A stretch of DNA of 64,000 nucleotides, taken from the NCBI RefSeq assembly GCF_009689005.1, contig NZ_AP021879.1, positions 4,464,001 to 4,528,000 on the forward strand, written 5' to 3'. The translations under genes were made by a program, and so were the position numbers. The stretch comes from Desulfosarcina ovata subsp. ovata (GTDB lineage: Bacteria; Desulfobacterota; Desulfobacteria; Desulfobacterales; Desulfosarcinaceae). Below are positions 41,604-51,454 of this stretch, one piece after another. Every line of letters begins with the position of its first letter. The first letter of the stretch is position 1. The notes beneath the pieces are model-generated. The model ran no database searches and was not told the origin of the DNA. It saw only the letters and a program-made list of their open reading frames with translations.

Positions 41604-43664
41604 TCAGTTCTCATCTTCCTGGGTACAGAAATATTCAATGGTTTTCTGAGCACAGGTGTGGCAATAGCCCAGTTTGTTGAGCATGGTATCCACCATGCGG
41701 TCGTACAATTTCTGATTCTCTTCGTTGGTTCGGTTGGCCAGGGCGCCGATAAGGCTGCCGGCGCCGGCAATATCGGATTTGAGCCGCACGTCGGTGACCG
41801 CTTTGACCAGTTCCAGGTTGTCCATGAAATCGTAATCCGGGTCCACGGAAATTTTCTGACCGTAGATTTTGCGAATGGAGGTGCGGAATGTTTCGCGCTG
41901 CTCGGCGGTTTTGAGTCCCAGCCGTTCCTCCACGCTCTTGATGTAGCGTTCGTCGATTTTAAGGGCACGCAACTCGCCGGTCTGGGGATCCTTGTATTTC
42001 CACATCTTGTCCGGGCCCAGATTTTCGGCGTCGATGCCGATGATCATATTCACATAGTTCATCACATCCTTGCGGATGGCCAGCGGTTCATCCATATAAG
42101 CGTTGAACATTTCCGTCATGATCCGTTCGCGGTAGAGCCCTTTGGCGGATTTCATGTCCTCCATGTACTTGGCCCGGTCGTTGGCATCGGTGACATAGTC
42201 GAGAATGATGCGCTCCAGTGCCCGGAAGATATCGTAGGCAAACATGCATTTGCCCTCATTGGTCTCCGAGGTTTCCAGGAGCAGTTGCATGGCCCGGCCC
42301 AGGTTGCGCTGCCCCAACCCTTTCTGTCCGAACCGTTTGGTGATGTCCGGGTCCTGGTTGAGGGTGTCGATCACTTCGGCCAGGGTTTTGATGCTTTTTT
42401 CACCGGCCACTTCGCCGGCAGCCAGCTTCATCGTCTCGATCGGCGTCAGTTTTTCTGATCGGGCCAAGCGTGTCAGTACGGTTGCGACCGATGCGGCATA
42501 GTTCAGGTTGGGGTCCTGATGCAGATATTCGTGGTTGAGCGTGGTGCGGGTTTCGTTGCCGATGGCGTAATTGGTCAGATCTTTCTGCATTTTGTAGTTG
42601 GTGTTGTGGGAAACGTAGCAGATCCGGCAACGGTCAACGATGGGTGCTTCTTCCTTTTCGGCCAGAAAACGGTTGAATTCAGAGTTGTTGCTGGTGGCGA
42701 TGATCAGGGTGTCGATGGGCCATTTGTACCCGTCGATTTCAATATTGCGGTTTTGAATCACGCCCAGATAAACCTGGACCAGATCTTTTTTGTTCTTGAA
42801 GATCTCATCGGAAAAGTGGACGCCGCCACCGGCTACGCGGGCCAGGGCACCGCGGCGCAGGTCAAACCGGTAGGGGTTGTTGGTCTCGGTGATATGCAAC
42901 AGCCGCTGGATGGACTCTTCGCCCAACAGATCCACGGCCGATGACGTGATTTTGTCCTTGGCCGGGTATTTGCCGGTCACCGTCCCCAGGCTCTCGGTCA
43001 TGGGAACCGGAAAGATCTGGATAAATTCAAGCATCTGGGAAAGGTCGCCATTGCAAAAATTTCTGATGTCGTTCCAGATAAATGCGCTGCAGGCGCCCAG
43101 CGGACGATAATCCACCCACAGGTTTTCGAGTTCGTTGTCCGAAAAACCGATTTCCTGGGATAAAAACTCCCGGTTTTTATCCGGTTCCTCGAAAATATTC
43201 ATTCCCAGGATCATGGGATCCTCGTAGGTCTGGGATTCAATGGTAGAGATCTTCCCGTATCCGCCGATCTTGTCCAGGCCGGTGAACTTGAAAGAATATT
43301 TTCGATTGGGCGCATGGGATAGGAACTCGCGGTAGCGGTTACAGACGAATTCCACCAGAAAGGTCTTGCCGTTGCCCGGCTCTCCCACCAGCACAAAGGC
43401 CATCTCTTTGGAGGAGCCATTTTCCGCCGCATCCTTGACGTAGGAAACAAAGCTGTTGATTTCATCATACATTCCGATGATGTGCTTTTTGCCTTGTCTG
43501 AAGATGCTGAAATCGTATGTGGTTTTTCCGTTAACGACCACCTTTTCGATGTCGCTTTCGAGAATCATGCGGGCTACACCTTGAAAGGCGTTTTCGAAAC
43601 AGCGTTTTCCTTCCTTGACTTCACTCAAGTGCTGGTGCAGCACCGATGTACTCTTCTTTACCAT
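41604..43664 (-). CDS. prkA: PrkA family serine protein kinase (YeaG)
   Basis: 686 residues, near the 640-680 typical of PrkA. N-terminal AAA domain with Walker A GEPGNGKT at residues 94-101, then HFSDEIFKNKKDLVQVYLGVIQNRNIEIDGYKWPIDTLIIATSNNSEF (the sensor region) and the C-terminal PrkA domain (from about 430; RAMQLLLETSETNEGKCMFAYDIFRALE). PrkA/YeaG acts in sporulation or starvation; more recent work describes Bacillus PrkA as an AAA+ protease-like protein, so the kinase label is uncertain. The C-terminus has CHTC and a further Cys. First gene of the minus-strand stress operon. Confidence 0.94.
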   Translation of the reverse strand: MVKKSTSVLHQHLSEVKEGKRCFENAFQGVARMILESDIEKVVVNGKTTYDFSIFRQGKKHIIGMYDEINSFVSYVKDAAENGSSKEMAFVLVGEPGNGKTFLVEFVCNRYREFLSHAPNRKYSFKFTGLDKIGGYGKISTIESQTYEDPMILGMNIFEEPDKNREFLSQEIGFSDNELENLWVDYRPLGACSAFIWNDIRNFCNGDLSQMLEFIQIFPVPMTESLGTVTGKYPAKDKITSSAVDLLGEESIQRLLHITETNNPYRFDLRRGALARVAGGGVHFSDEIFKNKKDLVQVYLGVIQNRNIEIDGYKWPIDTLIIATSNNSEFNRFLAEKEEAPIVDRCRICYVSHNTNYKMQKDLTNYAIGNETRTTLNHEYLHQDPNLNYAASVATVLTRLARSEKLTPIETMKLAAGEVAGEKSIKTLAEVIDTLNQDPDITKRFGQKGLGQRNLGRAMQLLLETSETNEGKCMFAYDIFRALERIILDYVTDANDRAKYMEDMKSAKGLYRERIMTEMFNAYMDEPLAIRKDVMNYVNMIIGIDAENLGPDKMWKYKDPQTGELRALKIDERYIKSVEERLGLKTAEQRETFRTSIRKIYGQKISVDPDYDFMDNLELVKAVTDVRLKSDIAGAGSLIGALANRTNEENQKLYDRMVDTMLNKLGYCHTCAQKTIEYFCTQEDEN

Positions 43665-44229
43665 GATGTCCCCCTAATTTGTTGATGGCCGGTGCAGAAG
43701 ATGGTGGAACTGGTTAATGGTATTTCCCTTCGCCATGGTGGCGACAGGGACATGCTGGAGAGGCGCTATTGTCGGACCCGGGGGATAAGCCATTGACAGC
43801 GTGCCGTGCTGAGGTGTCTGGATGGCAGTAACGATACGCCCCGGAACCGGTGTATCAGCCTGCGTTGAACCGAAAAAAGATGGCAACGACTTGGTGTGTG
43901 TGGCGGGCGTGACCACCGTTTCTGCTAACCTTATTTTCAGGATGAGAAATCGCTTGCCATAAATTGAGTATATCACCTGATCGCCAAACTTCAACCTGAA
44001 AAAGCGAACGTTGGATGAACGCATGTCAAATCATTTGTCCATATTTCCCAAGCCGGGCAGGACCCGGCGGTTTTCTTAGGATGCGATCGGTCGGGCCGGT
44101 CAATGGATTTTCATTATCCAGAGCGTTGCCGCTGTATACGATAAGACTTGATTCCCCCGATGGCCTTTTCTATGATGGCGGCGATCCATTGACCGTTACC
44201 GATAAGGCATATCCCGGTTGGAGTTCACC
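43665..44229. other. Intergenic region, 565 bases, no convincing gene
   Basis: Between the divergent prkA and recN genes. A minus frame at 43674-44024 is open (116 codons, Pro/Thr-rich, no recognised domain and no good ribosome site), too weak to call. The region should hold the prkA and recN promoters; no clear sigma-70, sigma-54 or LexA-like box was found by eye. Confidence 0.35.
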
Positions 44230-45927
44230 ATGCTCAGAGAGCTGTTGATCAAAAATTTCGCCATTATTGACGACCTGCACATCCACTTTGAGGATGGCTT
44301 GACCATCTTGAGTGGCGAAACCGGTGCGGGCAAGTCCATTATTATCAACGCGGTGAACCTGCTATTGGGGGCGCGTGCCAGTGCCCGGATGATTCGCGAT
44401 GGGTGTGATGTCGCGGAACTGTCCGCTTTTTTCGAGATTCCGGCCGCATCCGGCGCCGCAGCGATCATGGCGGAAAACGGGTATGACCCGGGTGACGGGC
44501 TTTTGGTACGCCGGGTGATCGCTGCCAATGACCGGCATCGCATCTACATCAACGATCGCATGGCCACAATTCAGATGCTCTCGGCGATTACGGCGGATCT
44601 GGCCAGTATTTCGGGTCAGCATGCCAACCAGGGATTGCTCCGGGAAGAGACCCATCTGGCCATTCTGGACCGCTTTGGCGGGCTGATGCCCCTGGTCGAG
44701 AAGGTTGGGGCGCACTTTGCGGCGATGGTCCCCCTTGTTCAGTCCCTTGAAGCGCTCAAACAGAAAAAGGCCAACCAGGAAAAAGAGCTGGATCTGCTCC
44801 GGTTCCAGGCGGCGGAGATTGCCGATGCCGCCATTTTGCCCGATGAGGATCTCGATCTTGAAAAGGAACGCATGCGGCTTAAGCATGCCGAACTGTTGAA
44901 TCGTTCGGTGGCCTCGGCCATCGAATCCCTGCACGGGGCCGATGGTGCCATTTTGGAACAGTTGGGAGAGATTCGTAAAAGCCTGGAAAAAGCCGTTGAA
45001 ATGGACGAGGGCCTTGCCGATGACGTCACGGCGCTTTGCGACCACCTTTTTGGCTTGGAGGATGTCACCGATCGGCTGCGTGCCTACCTGGGGCGGTTGG
45101 ACACCGAAACGGACCGGCTGGAGACCGTGGAGGCGCGCCTGGATCTCGTCAATCGGATGAAGCGAAAATACGGTGGCTCCCTGGTGGCACTCTTCCAGAA
45201 ACGGGATGCCATTGACGATGAACTGGGTGCCATTGATCATCTGGATGACGATATTGCCGATACGGAAGCTCGTTTGCGTGACCAATACGAACAGATGGCC
45301 AACTTGGCTCGGGACCTGTCCGAAAAGCGCAGGCAGGTGGCCGCGAATCTCGCCCGGTCGGTTGAGGCGGAACTGGGCAGTCTGAAGATGGCCGGAACCC
45401 GGTTCGGTATCGACCTGACCCGTCTGCCTTGCGGCAAACAGGCTTCCGCCTGGCTGAATGTGGACGGCCACCTGCTTTCCTCCACGGGTATTGACCAGGC
45501 GGTTTTCATGATCGCCCCCAACGTGGGCGAATCCCTGAAACCGCTTTCGGCAATTGCATCCGGTGGCGAACTTTCCCGCGTGGTATTGGCCTTAAAAGCC
45601 ATTTTGGCGGAAACCGATGCGGTGGGGACGATAATTTTCGACGAAGTGGATGCCGGGATCGGCGGGGCCGTTGCCGATGGGGTCGGTAAAAAGCTGAAAA
45701 CGCTTTCCCGGAAACACCAATTGATCTGCATTACCCATCTTCCCCAGATCGCCCGGTTTGGCAGGTACCACTATCATATCCGGAAAACGGTCAAGGACGG
45801 CCGGACCACGACCACGATTCAGCCTATGGACCAGGATGCGCGGATCAAGGAGATTGCCCGCATGCTGGGGGGCGAGATCATCACGGCCACAGCCATGAAA
45901 CATGCCCGTGCCCTGCTGGCATCCTGA
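44230..45927 (+). CDS. recN: DNA repair protein RecN
   Basis: 565 residues. SMC-like ATPase of double-strand break repair. N-terminus LRELLIKNFAIIDDLHIHFEDGLTILSGETGAGKS (Walker A), coiled-coil middle (residues about 160-370), and C-terminal SGGELSRVVLALKAI (signature) and GTIIFDEVDAGIGG (Walker B), then ITHLPQIARF. The start is ATG 44230 preceded by TTGGAG; a TTG at 44218 is less likely. RecN is LexA-controlled in many bacteria, but I saw no LexA box upstream. Confidence 0.95.
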   Translation: MLRELLIKNFAIIDDLHIHFEDGLTILSGETGAGKSIIINAVNLLLGARASARMIRDGCDVAELSAFFEIPAASGAAAIMAENGYDPGDGLLVRRVIAANDRHRIYINDRMATIQMLSAITADLASISGQHANQGLLREETHLAILDRFGGLMPLVEKVGAHFAAMVPLVQSLEALKQKKANQEKELDLLRFQAAEIADAAILPDEDLDLEKERMRLKHAELLNRSVASAIESLHGADGAILEQLGEIRKSLEKAVEMDEGLADDVTALCDHLFGLEDVTDRLRAYLGRLDTETDRLETVEARLDLVNRMKRKYGGSLVALFQKRDAIDDELGAIDHLDDDIADTEARLRDQYEQMANLARDLSEKRRQVAANLARSVEAELGSLKMAGTRFGIDLTRLPCGKQASAWLNVDGHLLSSTGIDQAVFMIAPNVGESLKPLSAIASGGELSRVVLALKAILAETDAVGTIIFDEVDAGIGGAVADGVGKKLKTLSRKHQLICITHLPQIARFGRYHYHIRKTVKDGRTTTTIQPMDQDARIKEIARMLGGEIITATAMKHARALLAS

Positions 45928-46005
45928 ACCTGAACCATGGGCGCGGCGCTTGACAATTGACAGATAATGGAAAGATTTTACCCAAAAATAACTGAGGAGC
46001 AGAAT

Positions 46006-46257
46006 ATGCCCATTTTCGAATTCAAATGTCTGGACTGTGAGGAATACATCGAAATTTTGGTGATGAACAAACAAGATGAAGTCGAGATGACCTGTTCCAA
46101 GTGTGGTTCCGGTAACCTCGAACGGATTCTTTCCACCACCAACCATACCATTACCGGGGGGATGCCCGGACAGCCCGCGGGGACAGGCGCCAGCACCCAG
46201 ACACGCACCTGCAGCTCCGGGTCCTGTACCACCTACACGATTCCCGGGCCGGCCTGA
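46006..46257 (+). CDS. FmdB family zinc-ribbon protein
   Basis: 83 residues. N-terminus MPIFEFKCLDCEEYIEILV and CSKCGSGNLERILST give the CxxC...CxxC zinc ribbon of the FmdB/regulatory CxxC-CxxC-SSSS family. The tail is rich in Gly, Thr and Ser with a further Cys pair (TCSSGSC), as is common in that family. GAGGAGC precedes the ATG. The function is unknown, possibly regulatory. Confidence 0.82.
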   Translation: MPIFEFKCLDCEEYIEILVMNKQDEVEMTCSKCGSGNLERILSTTNHTITGGMPGQPAGTGASTQTRTCSSGSCTTYTIPGPA

Positions 46258-46455
46258 CGCGTCGATGCCGGGTCGATTTCCGGGCGGGGGCAGTTGGTCG
46301 TCGGTGTCGACTACAAACGGATCGTGTTGGGACGGGGGTTGGCCCAGAAACTGATGGTGCCGGTCAAACCCAGCCCGGCATGATAGCGATGGCTTCAGGG
46401 ATGGCCGTATCCGGCTGTCACAACCGCGGTGCTCGTGCCGCTGATTTTTTTGCTG

Positions 46456-46893
46456 ATGAAACAATTATTGATTTCTATTTTGGCAATCATCGTGACCCTG
46501 ACCGGTTCCGGCTTGGCCCGGGCTCAGCGGCTGAGTGTCGCTGCCGATATCGCCAACATCCGTTCCGGACCGGATACCGGGAATGCAGTGATCTGGCAGG
46601 TAGAGAAATACCATCCCCTGGAGATTGTCAAGAAACAGGGCGATTGGTATCTGTTCAAAGATTTTGAAGGCGATCGCGGATGGATTTACAAATCGCTTTT
46701 GACCGATACCGAAACGGTGATTGTCAAAGGCGACAACTGCAACGTTCGTTCGGGACCGGGTACCGATAACGATATCCGCTTTACCGTTGACAACGGCGTG
46801 CCATTCAAAGTCCTGGAGAAGAAGGACGTCTGGCTGCACGTCATCCACGCCGACGGTGATGAAGGCTGGATTCATCGATCACTGGTCTGGTAG
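46456..46893 (+). CDS. Exported protein with two bacterial SH3 domains
   Basis: 145 residues. Signal peptide (KQLLISILAIIVTLTGSGLARAQ, cleavage likely after ARA), then two SH3b repeats: LSVAADIANIRSGPDTGN...WYLFKDFEGDRGWIYKSLL and VIVKGDNCNVRSGPGTDN...WLHVIHADGDEGWIHRSLV. SH3b domains bind peptidoglycan or other cell-wall components. The start is uncertain: ATG 46456 gives the best signal peptide, but the ribosome site is poor, and GTG 46429 extends the frame. Confidence 0.75.
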   Translation: MKQLLISILAIIVTLTGSGLARAQRLSVAADIANIRSGPDTGNAVIWQVEKYHPLEIVKKQGDWYLFKDFEGDRGWIYKSLLTDTETVIVKGDNCNVRSGPGTDNDIRFTVDNGVPFKVLEKKDVWLHVIHADGDEGWIHRSLVW

Positions 46894-46917
46894 CGATGGA
46901 CGTGTGAGGAGTTGATT

Positions 46918-47907
46918 TTGAAACTGAAAAATGGAAGCCGGCGTATTGTGGGGCTTGGATCGGCCCTGGTGGATGTACTGGTGAATGAAAGCGATGACTT
47001 TATCCGAAAAATCGGTGTGGAAAAAGGCGGGATGACCCTGGTGGATCTGCCGACCCTCGAAAAGGTAATGGCTGACGCCTCCACCGAACCCAGTATCGTG
47101 CCCGGCGGGTCGGCCTGCAATACGGCCGTGGGGGTGGGATGCCTGGGCGGACAGGCCCGTTTTGTCGGCAAGCGGGGAAGTGACGACACCGGTCAATTTT
47201 TTCATCAGGGCCTGGTCGAGCGAGGGGTGGATCCCTTGCTGATGACATCCGAACTGCCGACCGGGCGAGTGCTTTCCATTATTACCCCGGATGCCCAGCG
47301 GACCATGCTCACCTATCTGGGGGCTTCGGCCGATACCCAGCCCGAGGAGATCACCCCGGATTGTTTCGCGGACAGCGCCCTGGTGCATATGGAGGGATAC
47401 CTTCTCTTCAATCCCGATTTGATGACGGCTTCGCTGAAAGCGGCCAAGGACGCCGGCGCCCTGATCTCACTGGATCTGGCCAGCTTCACGGTCGTTGAGC
47501 AGTCCAAAGCGTTGCTCGATGATATTATCGAGCGCTATGTGGATGTACTGATTGCCAATGAGGATGAAGCCCTGGCCTACACGGGCATCAAAGACGAAAA
47601 CGAAGCCCTGGCCCAGCTCGCCCGGCATGTGGACGTGGCGGTGCTGAAAGTCGGTGCCCGGGGCAGTTACATTCAGCACGACGGACGGGCGTACCGGATT
47701 CCTGCCCAGGGGTCGGGGGCTGCCGTGGATACCACCGGTGCCGGGGATCTTTGGGCGTCCGGGTTTTTATACGGATTGGTTAATGGTTTTGGCCATGAAC
47801 ACAGTGGCCGGCTTGCCTCGGCATGTGGTTTTGAGGTATGTCAGGTGGTCGGCGCCGATATCCCCGCCGATGCATGGACACGGATTCGAAAACAGCTGGA
47901 GGAATAA
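46918..47907 (+). CDS. PfkB family carbohydrate/nucleoside kinase (adenosine kinase-like)
   Basis: 329 residues. PfkB pattern: VGLGSALVDVLVNESDDF at the N-terminus, PGGSACNTAVGVGCLGGQARFVGKRGSDDTG (signature 1), and AAVDTTGAGDLWASGFLYGLVNG (signature 2, catalytic Asp in GAGD). The text FIRKIGVEKGGMTLVD is typical of bacterial adenosine kinase-like members. It phosphorylates a sugar or nucleoside; the substrate cannot be fixed. Start TTG 46918 is eight bases from AGGAG; TTG 46912 is too close. Its stop overlaps the next start codon. Confidence 0.85.
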   Translation: MKLKNGSRRIVGLGSALVDVLVNESDDFIRKIGVEKGGMTLVDLPTLEKVMADASTEPSIVPGGSACNTAVGVGCLGGQARFVGKRGSDDTGQFFHQGLVERGVDPLLMTSELPTGRVLSIITPDAQRTMLTYLGASADTQPEEITPDCFADSALVHMEGYLLFNPDLMTASLKAAKDAGALISLDLASFTVVEQSKALLDDIIERYVDVLIANEDEALAYTGIKDENEALAQLARHVDVAVLKVGARGSYIQHDGRAYRIPAQGSGAAVDTTGAGDLWASGFLYGLVNGFGHEHSGRLASACGFEVCQVVGADIPADAWTRIRKQLEE

Positions 47908-48593
47908 TGGCCAAAGGATCGGTTTCACGAAAACAACTGCTCAAGGAGCCTGACAAATTTATCACCTTTTCAGGAAAGCTGATCGCTTTTGGGCGGTCCA
48001 ACCTGAAAGCGATTCTGATTGGTGCCGGGGTTATGATTGCCCTGGTGGTGGTGGTGGTAACGGTCCGCCAGATGGCCGATCGCAATGAGCGCCGGGCTTC
48101 AATGTTGACCGAAAAAGCCATGGCCAAGTACTCGGCGGCACTTCAGGACACCGATTCCAAAACCGCATTCGATCGGATAAAACATGATTTTTCAGCGCTT
48201 TTTGATCAATATGGATCGCGGCGAGCCGTGCGTATCGCCCGTATCGTCTATGCTGATATCAGTTACCAGGCCGGAGACGCCGATACGGCCGTTGCCATGT
48301 ATAAACGTGCATTGGACGATTTTGAGCAGTCATCGGCGCTGAAAAATATTATTGTCAGCGGTCTTGGGCATGCCTATGCCCTGAAAAAAGAGTACCCGGA
48401 ATCCATCCGCTATTTCAAAATGATCTCCGATGGTCAGGAAAAGACCTTGAAGGGCGATGCCCTGTTCAACATGGCCTGCCTATATGAAGCCGGCGGTGAA
48501 AAGGAGAAAAGCACGGCCATGTTTCAGCAGCTGCTGGCCGATTTCCCGGGGTCGATGTATGAAGCGCTGGCCAGGGAGCGGATCAGTGGTTGA
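47907..48593 (+). CDS. Membrane-anchored tetratricopeptide repeat protein
   Basis: 228 residues. A cytoplasmic N-terminus of about 35 residues, one membrane segment (AILIGAGVMIALVVVVVTV), then a TPR domain (residues about 80-225; VYADISYQAGDADTAVAMYKRALDDF, LGHAYALKKEYPESIRYFKMI, ALFNMACLYEAGGEKEKSTAMFQQLL). The layout resembles YfgM-like ancillary factors of the Sec pathway, but no bamB gene follows. The start overlaps the PfkB stop codon, with GGAGG upstream, so it is cotranscribed. Confidence 0.75.
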   Translation: MAKGSVSRKQLLKEPDKFITFSGKLIAFGRSNLKAILIGAGVMIALVVVVVTVRQMADRNERRASMLTEKAMAKYSAALQDTDSKTAFDRIKHDFSALFDQYGSRRAVRIARIVYADISYQAGDADTAVAMYKRALDDFEQSSALKNIIVSGLGHAYALKKEYPESIRYFKMISDGQEKTLKGDALFNMACLYEAGGEKEKSTAMFQQLLADFPGSMYEALARERISG

Positions 48594-48597
48594 GCGT

Positions 48598-48644
48598 GCC
48601 GGCCTGTGGGATCGCTGCCGAAGCGACGCTTTTTGGAGGCCGGC
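48598..48644 (+). terminator. Hairpin between convergent genes, possible terminator
   Basis: Outer arms GCCGGCCT (48598-48605) and AGGCCGGC (48637-48644); an inner stem (TCGCT/AGCGA) is followed by CGCTTTTTGG, a terminator-like layout on the plus strand. It ends the PfkB-TPR transcript and faces the sigma-54 regulator gene. Confidence 0.45.
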
Positions 48645-48647
48645 GCA

Positions 48648-50033
48648 TTATGGTTTGTTCTTTTCAAACAGCTTGTATTTTTTGATTTTCTGATTCAGTC
48701 CGCTTTTGCCGATGCCCAGCAGTTCGGCCGCGTGGGTCTGAACATAATTGGCCTTCTTCAGGGCCCGGACGATCATGTTTTTTTCCACAAGGGCCAATGT
48801 GTCGTATAAATTGGCATCCACCGGGATTCCGTCCATGTGCAGGGTGCTGTGGGCGTTGTCGATAAAATCCTTGGGCAGATCCGATACCTGAACGATCGCC
48901 TCGGGTGACATGACCACAGCCCGTTCGATGACATTTTCAAGTTCCCGCACATTTCCGGGCCAATCATATTCGTAAAAGAGCCGTTCAACCTCACGATCGA
49001 TTCCGGTTACCGGTGCGCCGGCGCTTCGTTCATCTTGGTATTTGGCGATAAAATGGTGAACCAGAGGCCGGATATCCTCCAGCCGTTCCCGTAGCGGCGG
49101 CAAGGTGATCGGGACGACGTTGAGACGATAAAAAAGGTCCTCTCGGAAATTCCCGGCGGCCACCTCCGATTTGAGGGATTTATTGGTCGCCGCGACCAGA
49201 CGGATGTTCACCGGAATGGGCTTGGTGCCACCGACGCGCTCGATCACCCGCTCCTGGAGTACGCGTAGCAGTTTTACCTGAAGGCCTGCTGAAAGTTCAC
49301 CGATTTCATCCAGAAACAGGGTCCCGCCGTCAGCGATTTCAAAACGTCCCTTTTTCATGGATACCGCACCGGTAAACGCTCCTTTCTCATGGCCGAAGAG
49401 TTCGCTTTCCAAAAGCGTTTCGGCCAAGGCCGAACAATTTACCGCCACGAAGGGTTTGTCTTTTCTGGGGCTGTTGAAATGCAGGGCGCTGGCCACGAGT
49501 TCTTTTCCGGTTCCACTGGCTCCCTCGATCAGAACCGTTGCCGATGCCGGGGCAACTTTGCGGATCATCCCGAACACATCCTGCATGGCTTTGCTTTTTC
49601 CGATGATATTGTGGAAACTGTAGCGGTTTTCCACGGTGCTGCGCAGTTGGCGGTTCTCTTTGACGACCTGGTACATGGAGGCTGCCTTTTTTGCGTACAG
49701 CACCAACTGTTCGTTGTCGAAGGGCTTCAAGATGTAATTGTAGGCCCCCTTCTGCATGGCCTCGACGGCCTTTTCTACCGAGCCATGGGCGGTCATCATG
49801 ATGACCGGAAGGTCGGCATCGGTTTGTTTGATGCGGGCCAGCAGTTCGATTCCGTCCATGCCGGGCATTTTCATGTCCGTCAACACCAGGTCCACATCAG
49901 ATTGCGCAAGTGTATCCAGTGCCTCGGCCCCATTATTGGCGGTCAGGGTTTCAAAACCGACATCCTCGAGCACGGCGGCCAGGATCAGCGTATAATTTCG
50001 TTCATCGTCAACAATCAGAATGGTTTCCATCAC
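48648..50033 (-). CDS. NtrC-family sigma-54 response regulator
   Basis: 461 residues. Receiver domain (residues 1-120, phosphoacceptor Asp53 in [15 protein letters not shown], conserved Thr in MMTAHG). AAA+ domain with Walker [14 protein letters not shown], the sigma-54 contact loop [16 protein letters not shown] and Walker [14 protein letters not shown]-terminal Fis-type helix-turn-helix ([22 protein letters not shown]). It activates sigma-54 promoters when phosphorylated by the histidine kinase encoded just upstream (start and stop overlap, ATGA). The target is unknown; the divergent pil operon begins about 650 bases from the kinase gene. Confidence 0.93.
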   Translation of the reverse strand: MMETILIVDDERNYTLILAAVLEDVGFETLTANNGAEALDTLAQSDVDLVLTDMKMPGMDGIELLARIKQTDADLPVIMMTAHGSVEKAVEAMQKGAYNYILKPFDNEQLVLYAKKAASMYQVVKENRQLRSTVENRYSFHNIIGKSKAMQDVFGMIRKVAPASATVLIEGASGTGKELVASALHFNSPRKDKPFVAVNCSALAETLLESELFGHEKGAFTGAVSMKKGRFEIADGGTLFLDEIGELSAGLQVKLLRVLQERVIERVGGTKPIPVNIRLVAATNKSLKSEVAAGNFREDLFYRLNVVPITLPPLRERLEDIRPLVHHFIAKYQDERSAGAPVTGIDREVERLFYEYDWPGNVRELENVIERAVVMSPEAIVQVSDLPKDFIDNAHSTLHMDGIPVDANLYDTLALVEKNMIVRALKKANYVQTHAAELLGIGKSGLNQKIKKYKLFEKNKP

Positions 50034-51454
50034 TGTGCCTCCTGGTCCAATGGGAATTTGACGGTCACGCGGGCCCCTTTTTCACGGCGGTTGTCGATTC
50101 GAATCATACCGTCGTTGGCCTCGATAATGTTTTTTACGATGCCGAGACCCAGGCCGGTCCCTTTTTCTTTGGTGGTAAAAAAAGGATCCCAGATTTTTTC
50201 CATGACTGCGGGTGAAACGCCATCTCCCTCATCCTCAATATAGAGCCACAGGGCGTCTTCTTCCGCATGGGTGGTGATCATGATGGCGCCGCCATCGGGC
50301 ATCGCCTGCATGGCATTGATCAACAGGTTGAGAAACGCCTGGTAAAGCATATCGCTGTCGGCGAGAATGCATGGATGATGGTTGTCGAACACGGTTTTTA
50401 TCACATATCCCTTGTCTTTGATCTGCTGATCGAGGAAAAGGATGTTTTTATCAAGCACGTCATTGATGTGACAGGTGCTGCGGTTGGGCGCTTTCGGTCT
50501 TGCGTAGTTCAGAAAATCGGTAATGATATTGTTCAGGCGCCGTGCCTCGGTGACGATGATATCGGCAATTCCGTTCAGCGGTTCCCGGGGCCCCATTTTT
50601 TTCTTTAACAGTTCAGCCGAACTACTGATAATGCCCAGCGGATTCCTGATTTCATGGGATACGCCGGCAATCATTTCACCCAGTGATGAAAGATGCTTCG
50701 CCTTAGCCAGTTGGTCTTTGAGACGGATTCGCTCGAGCGCCCGTTTTTCGATGATTCCTTCTCCGCGCTTAACCACAAATATCAATGTGAGCAGCAAGAT
50801 TCCCATCACGATGCTGATGGTGCAGATCACCAGAACCTGATATTTGAAGATCTGTTGATAATCGCTGGAGAGATCCTGCCTGATTTCGATCACGCCCAAT
50901 ACGGGGCCCGAAATGGGCGATAATGGTTTTTCGGCGCGCAGTGGGGCAAAGGTAATAATTTTAATCTTTTTTGGAATCCCCAGCAGAATTTCCCAAAAAG
51001 TTCCGTTTTGGACCAGCTTGGAGGATGCCTTTCCATCGATAGCCCCGCTAAAGGAGGTCCCGCCAAGATTTTGCTTTCCAACCAGATCCTCCGAGAAACT
51101 GTATGCAATGATGTCGTCCTTACTATAAATGTTGACCATCTCCACTTTGAAACTGTGCAGGGTGCTGCGGACGACATTGTCCATCCTTTCGAACTGTTCC
51201 TTGTGGCGCAGTTCGATTTTGCCGTACTTCAAGCCCACAGGGAGGATGAACTGCAAAAAGACCTGATGGTTCAGGTTTTCAATCAGCAGCAATGCGTAAT
51301 CTTCGCTTTTCTGGTACTGCATTGACCGAACCCAGTGGGTGTTGAGAACGGAGAGAATGATCGTACCAATAAAAATAACAATCAGACTGGTAAACGTGAA
51401 ATACTTGACCAAGCGAAAGGGTTTGACTCGCTCGGCTGTGTTCAATGGTTTCAT
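50030..51454 (-). CDS. Two-component sensor histidine kinase (NtrB/ZraS-like)
   Basis: 474 residues. TM1 near residues 18-40, a periplasmic sensor of about 170 residues (VKVEMVNIYSKDDIIAYSFSEDLVGKQN, resembling a single-Cache fold), TM2 near 210-235, then a linker and the kinase core: H-box GEMIAGVSHEIRNPLGIISSSAELL, N-box LINAMQAMPDGGAI, G1 YIEDEGDGVSP and G2 EKGTGLGLGIVK. Its partner is the sigma-54 regulator, with which it shares four bases. It is divergent from pilM. PilS proteins usually have six membrane segments, so this is not a typical PilS. Confidence 0.9.
   Translation of the reverse strand: MKPLNTAERVKPFRLVKYFTFTSLIVIFIGTIILSVLNTHWVRSMQYQKSEDYALLLIENLNHQVFLQFILPVGLKYGKIELRHKEQFERMDNVVRSTLHSFKVEMVNIYSKDDIIAYSFSEDLVGKQNLGGTSFSGAIDGKASSKLVQNGTFWEILLGIPKKIKIITFAPLRAEKPLSPISGPVLGVIEIRQDLSSDYQQIFKYQVLVICTISIVMGILLLTLIFVVKRGEGIIEKRALERIRLKDQLAKAKHLSSLGEMIAGVSHEIRNPLGIISSSAELLKKKMGPREPLNGIADIIVTEARRLNNIITDFLNYARPKAPNRSTCHINDVLDKNILFLDQQIKDKGYVIKTVFDNHHPCILADSDMLYQAFLNLLINAMQAMPDGGAIMITTHAEEDALWLYIEDEGDGVSPAVMEKIWDPFFTTKEKGTGLGLGIVKNIIEANDGMIRIDNRREKGARVTVKFPLDQEAQ

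Noticed and set aside
43674..44024. Minus-strand frame of 116 codons between prkA and recN
   Set aside because: No good ribosome site, Pro/Thr-rich without a domain; could be real but not supportable.
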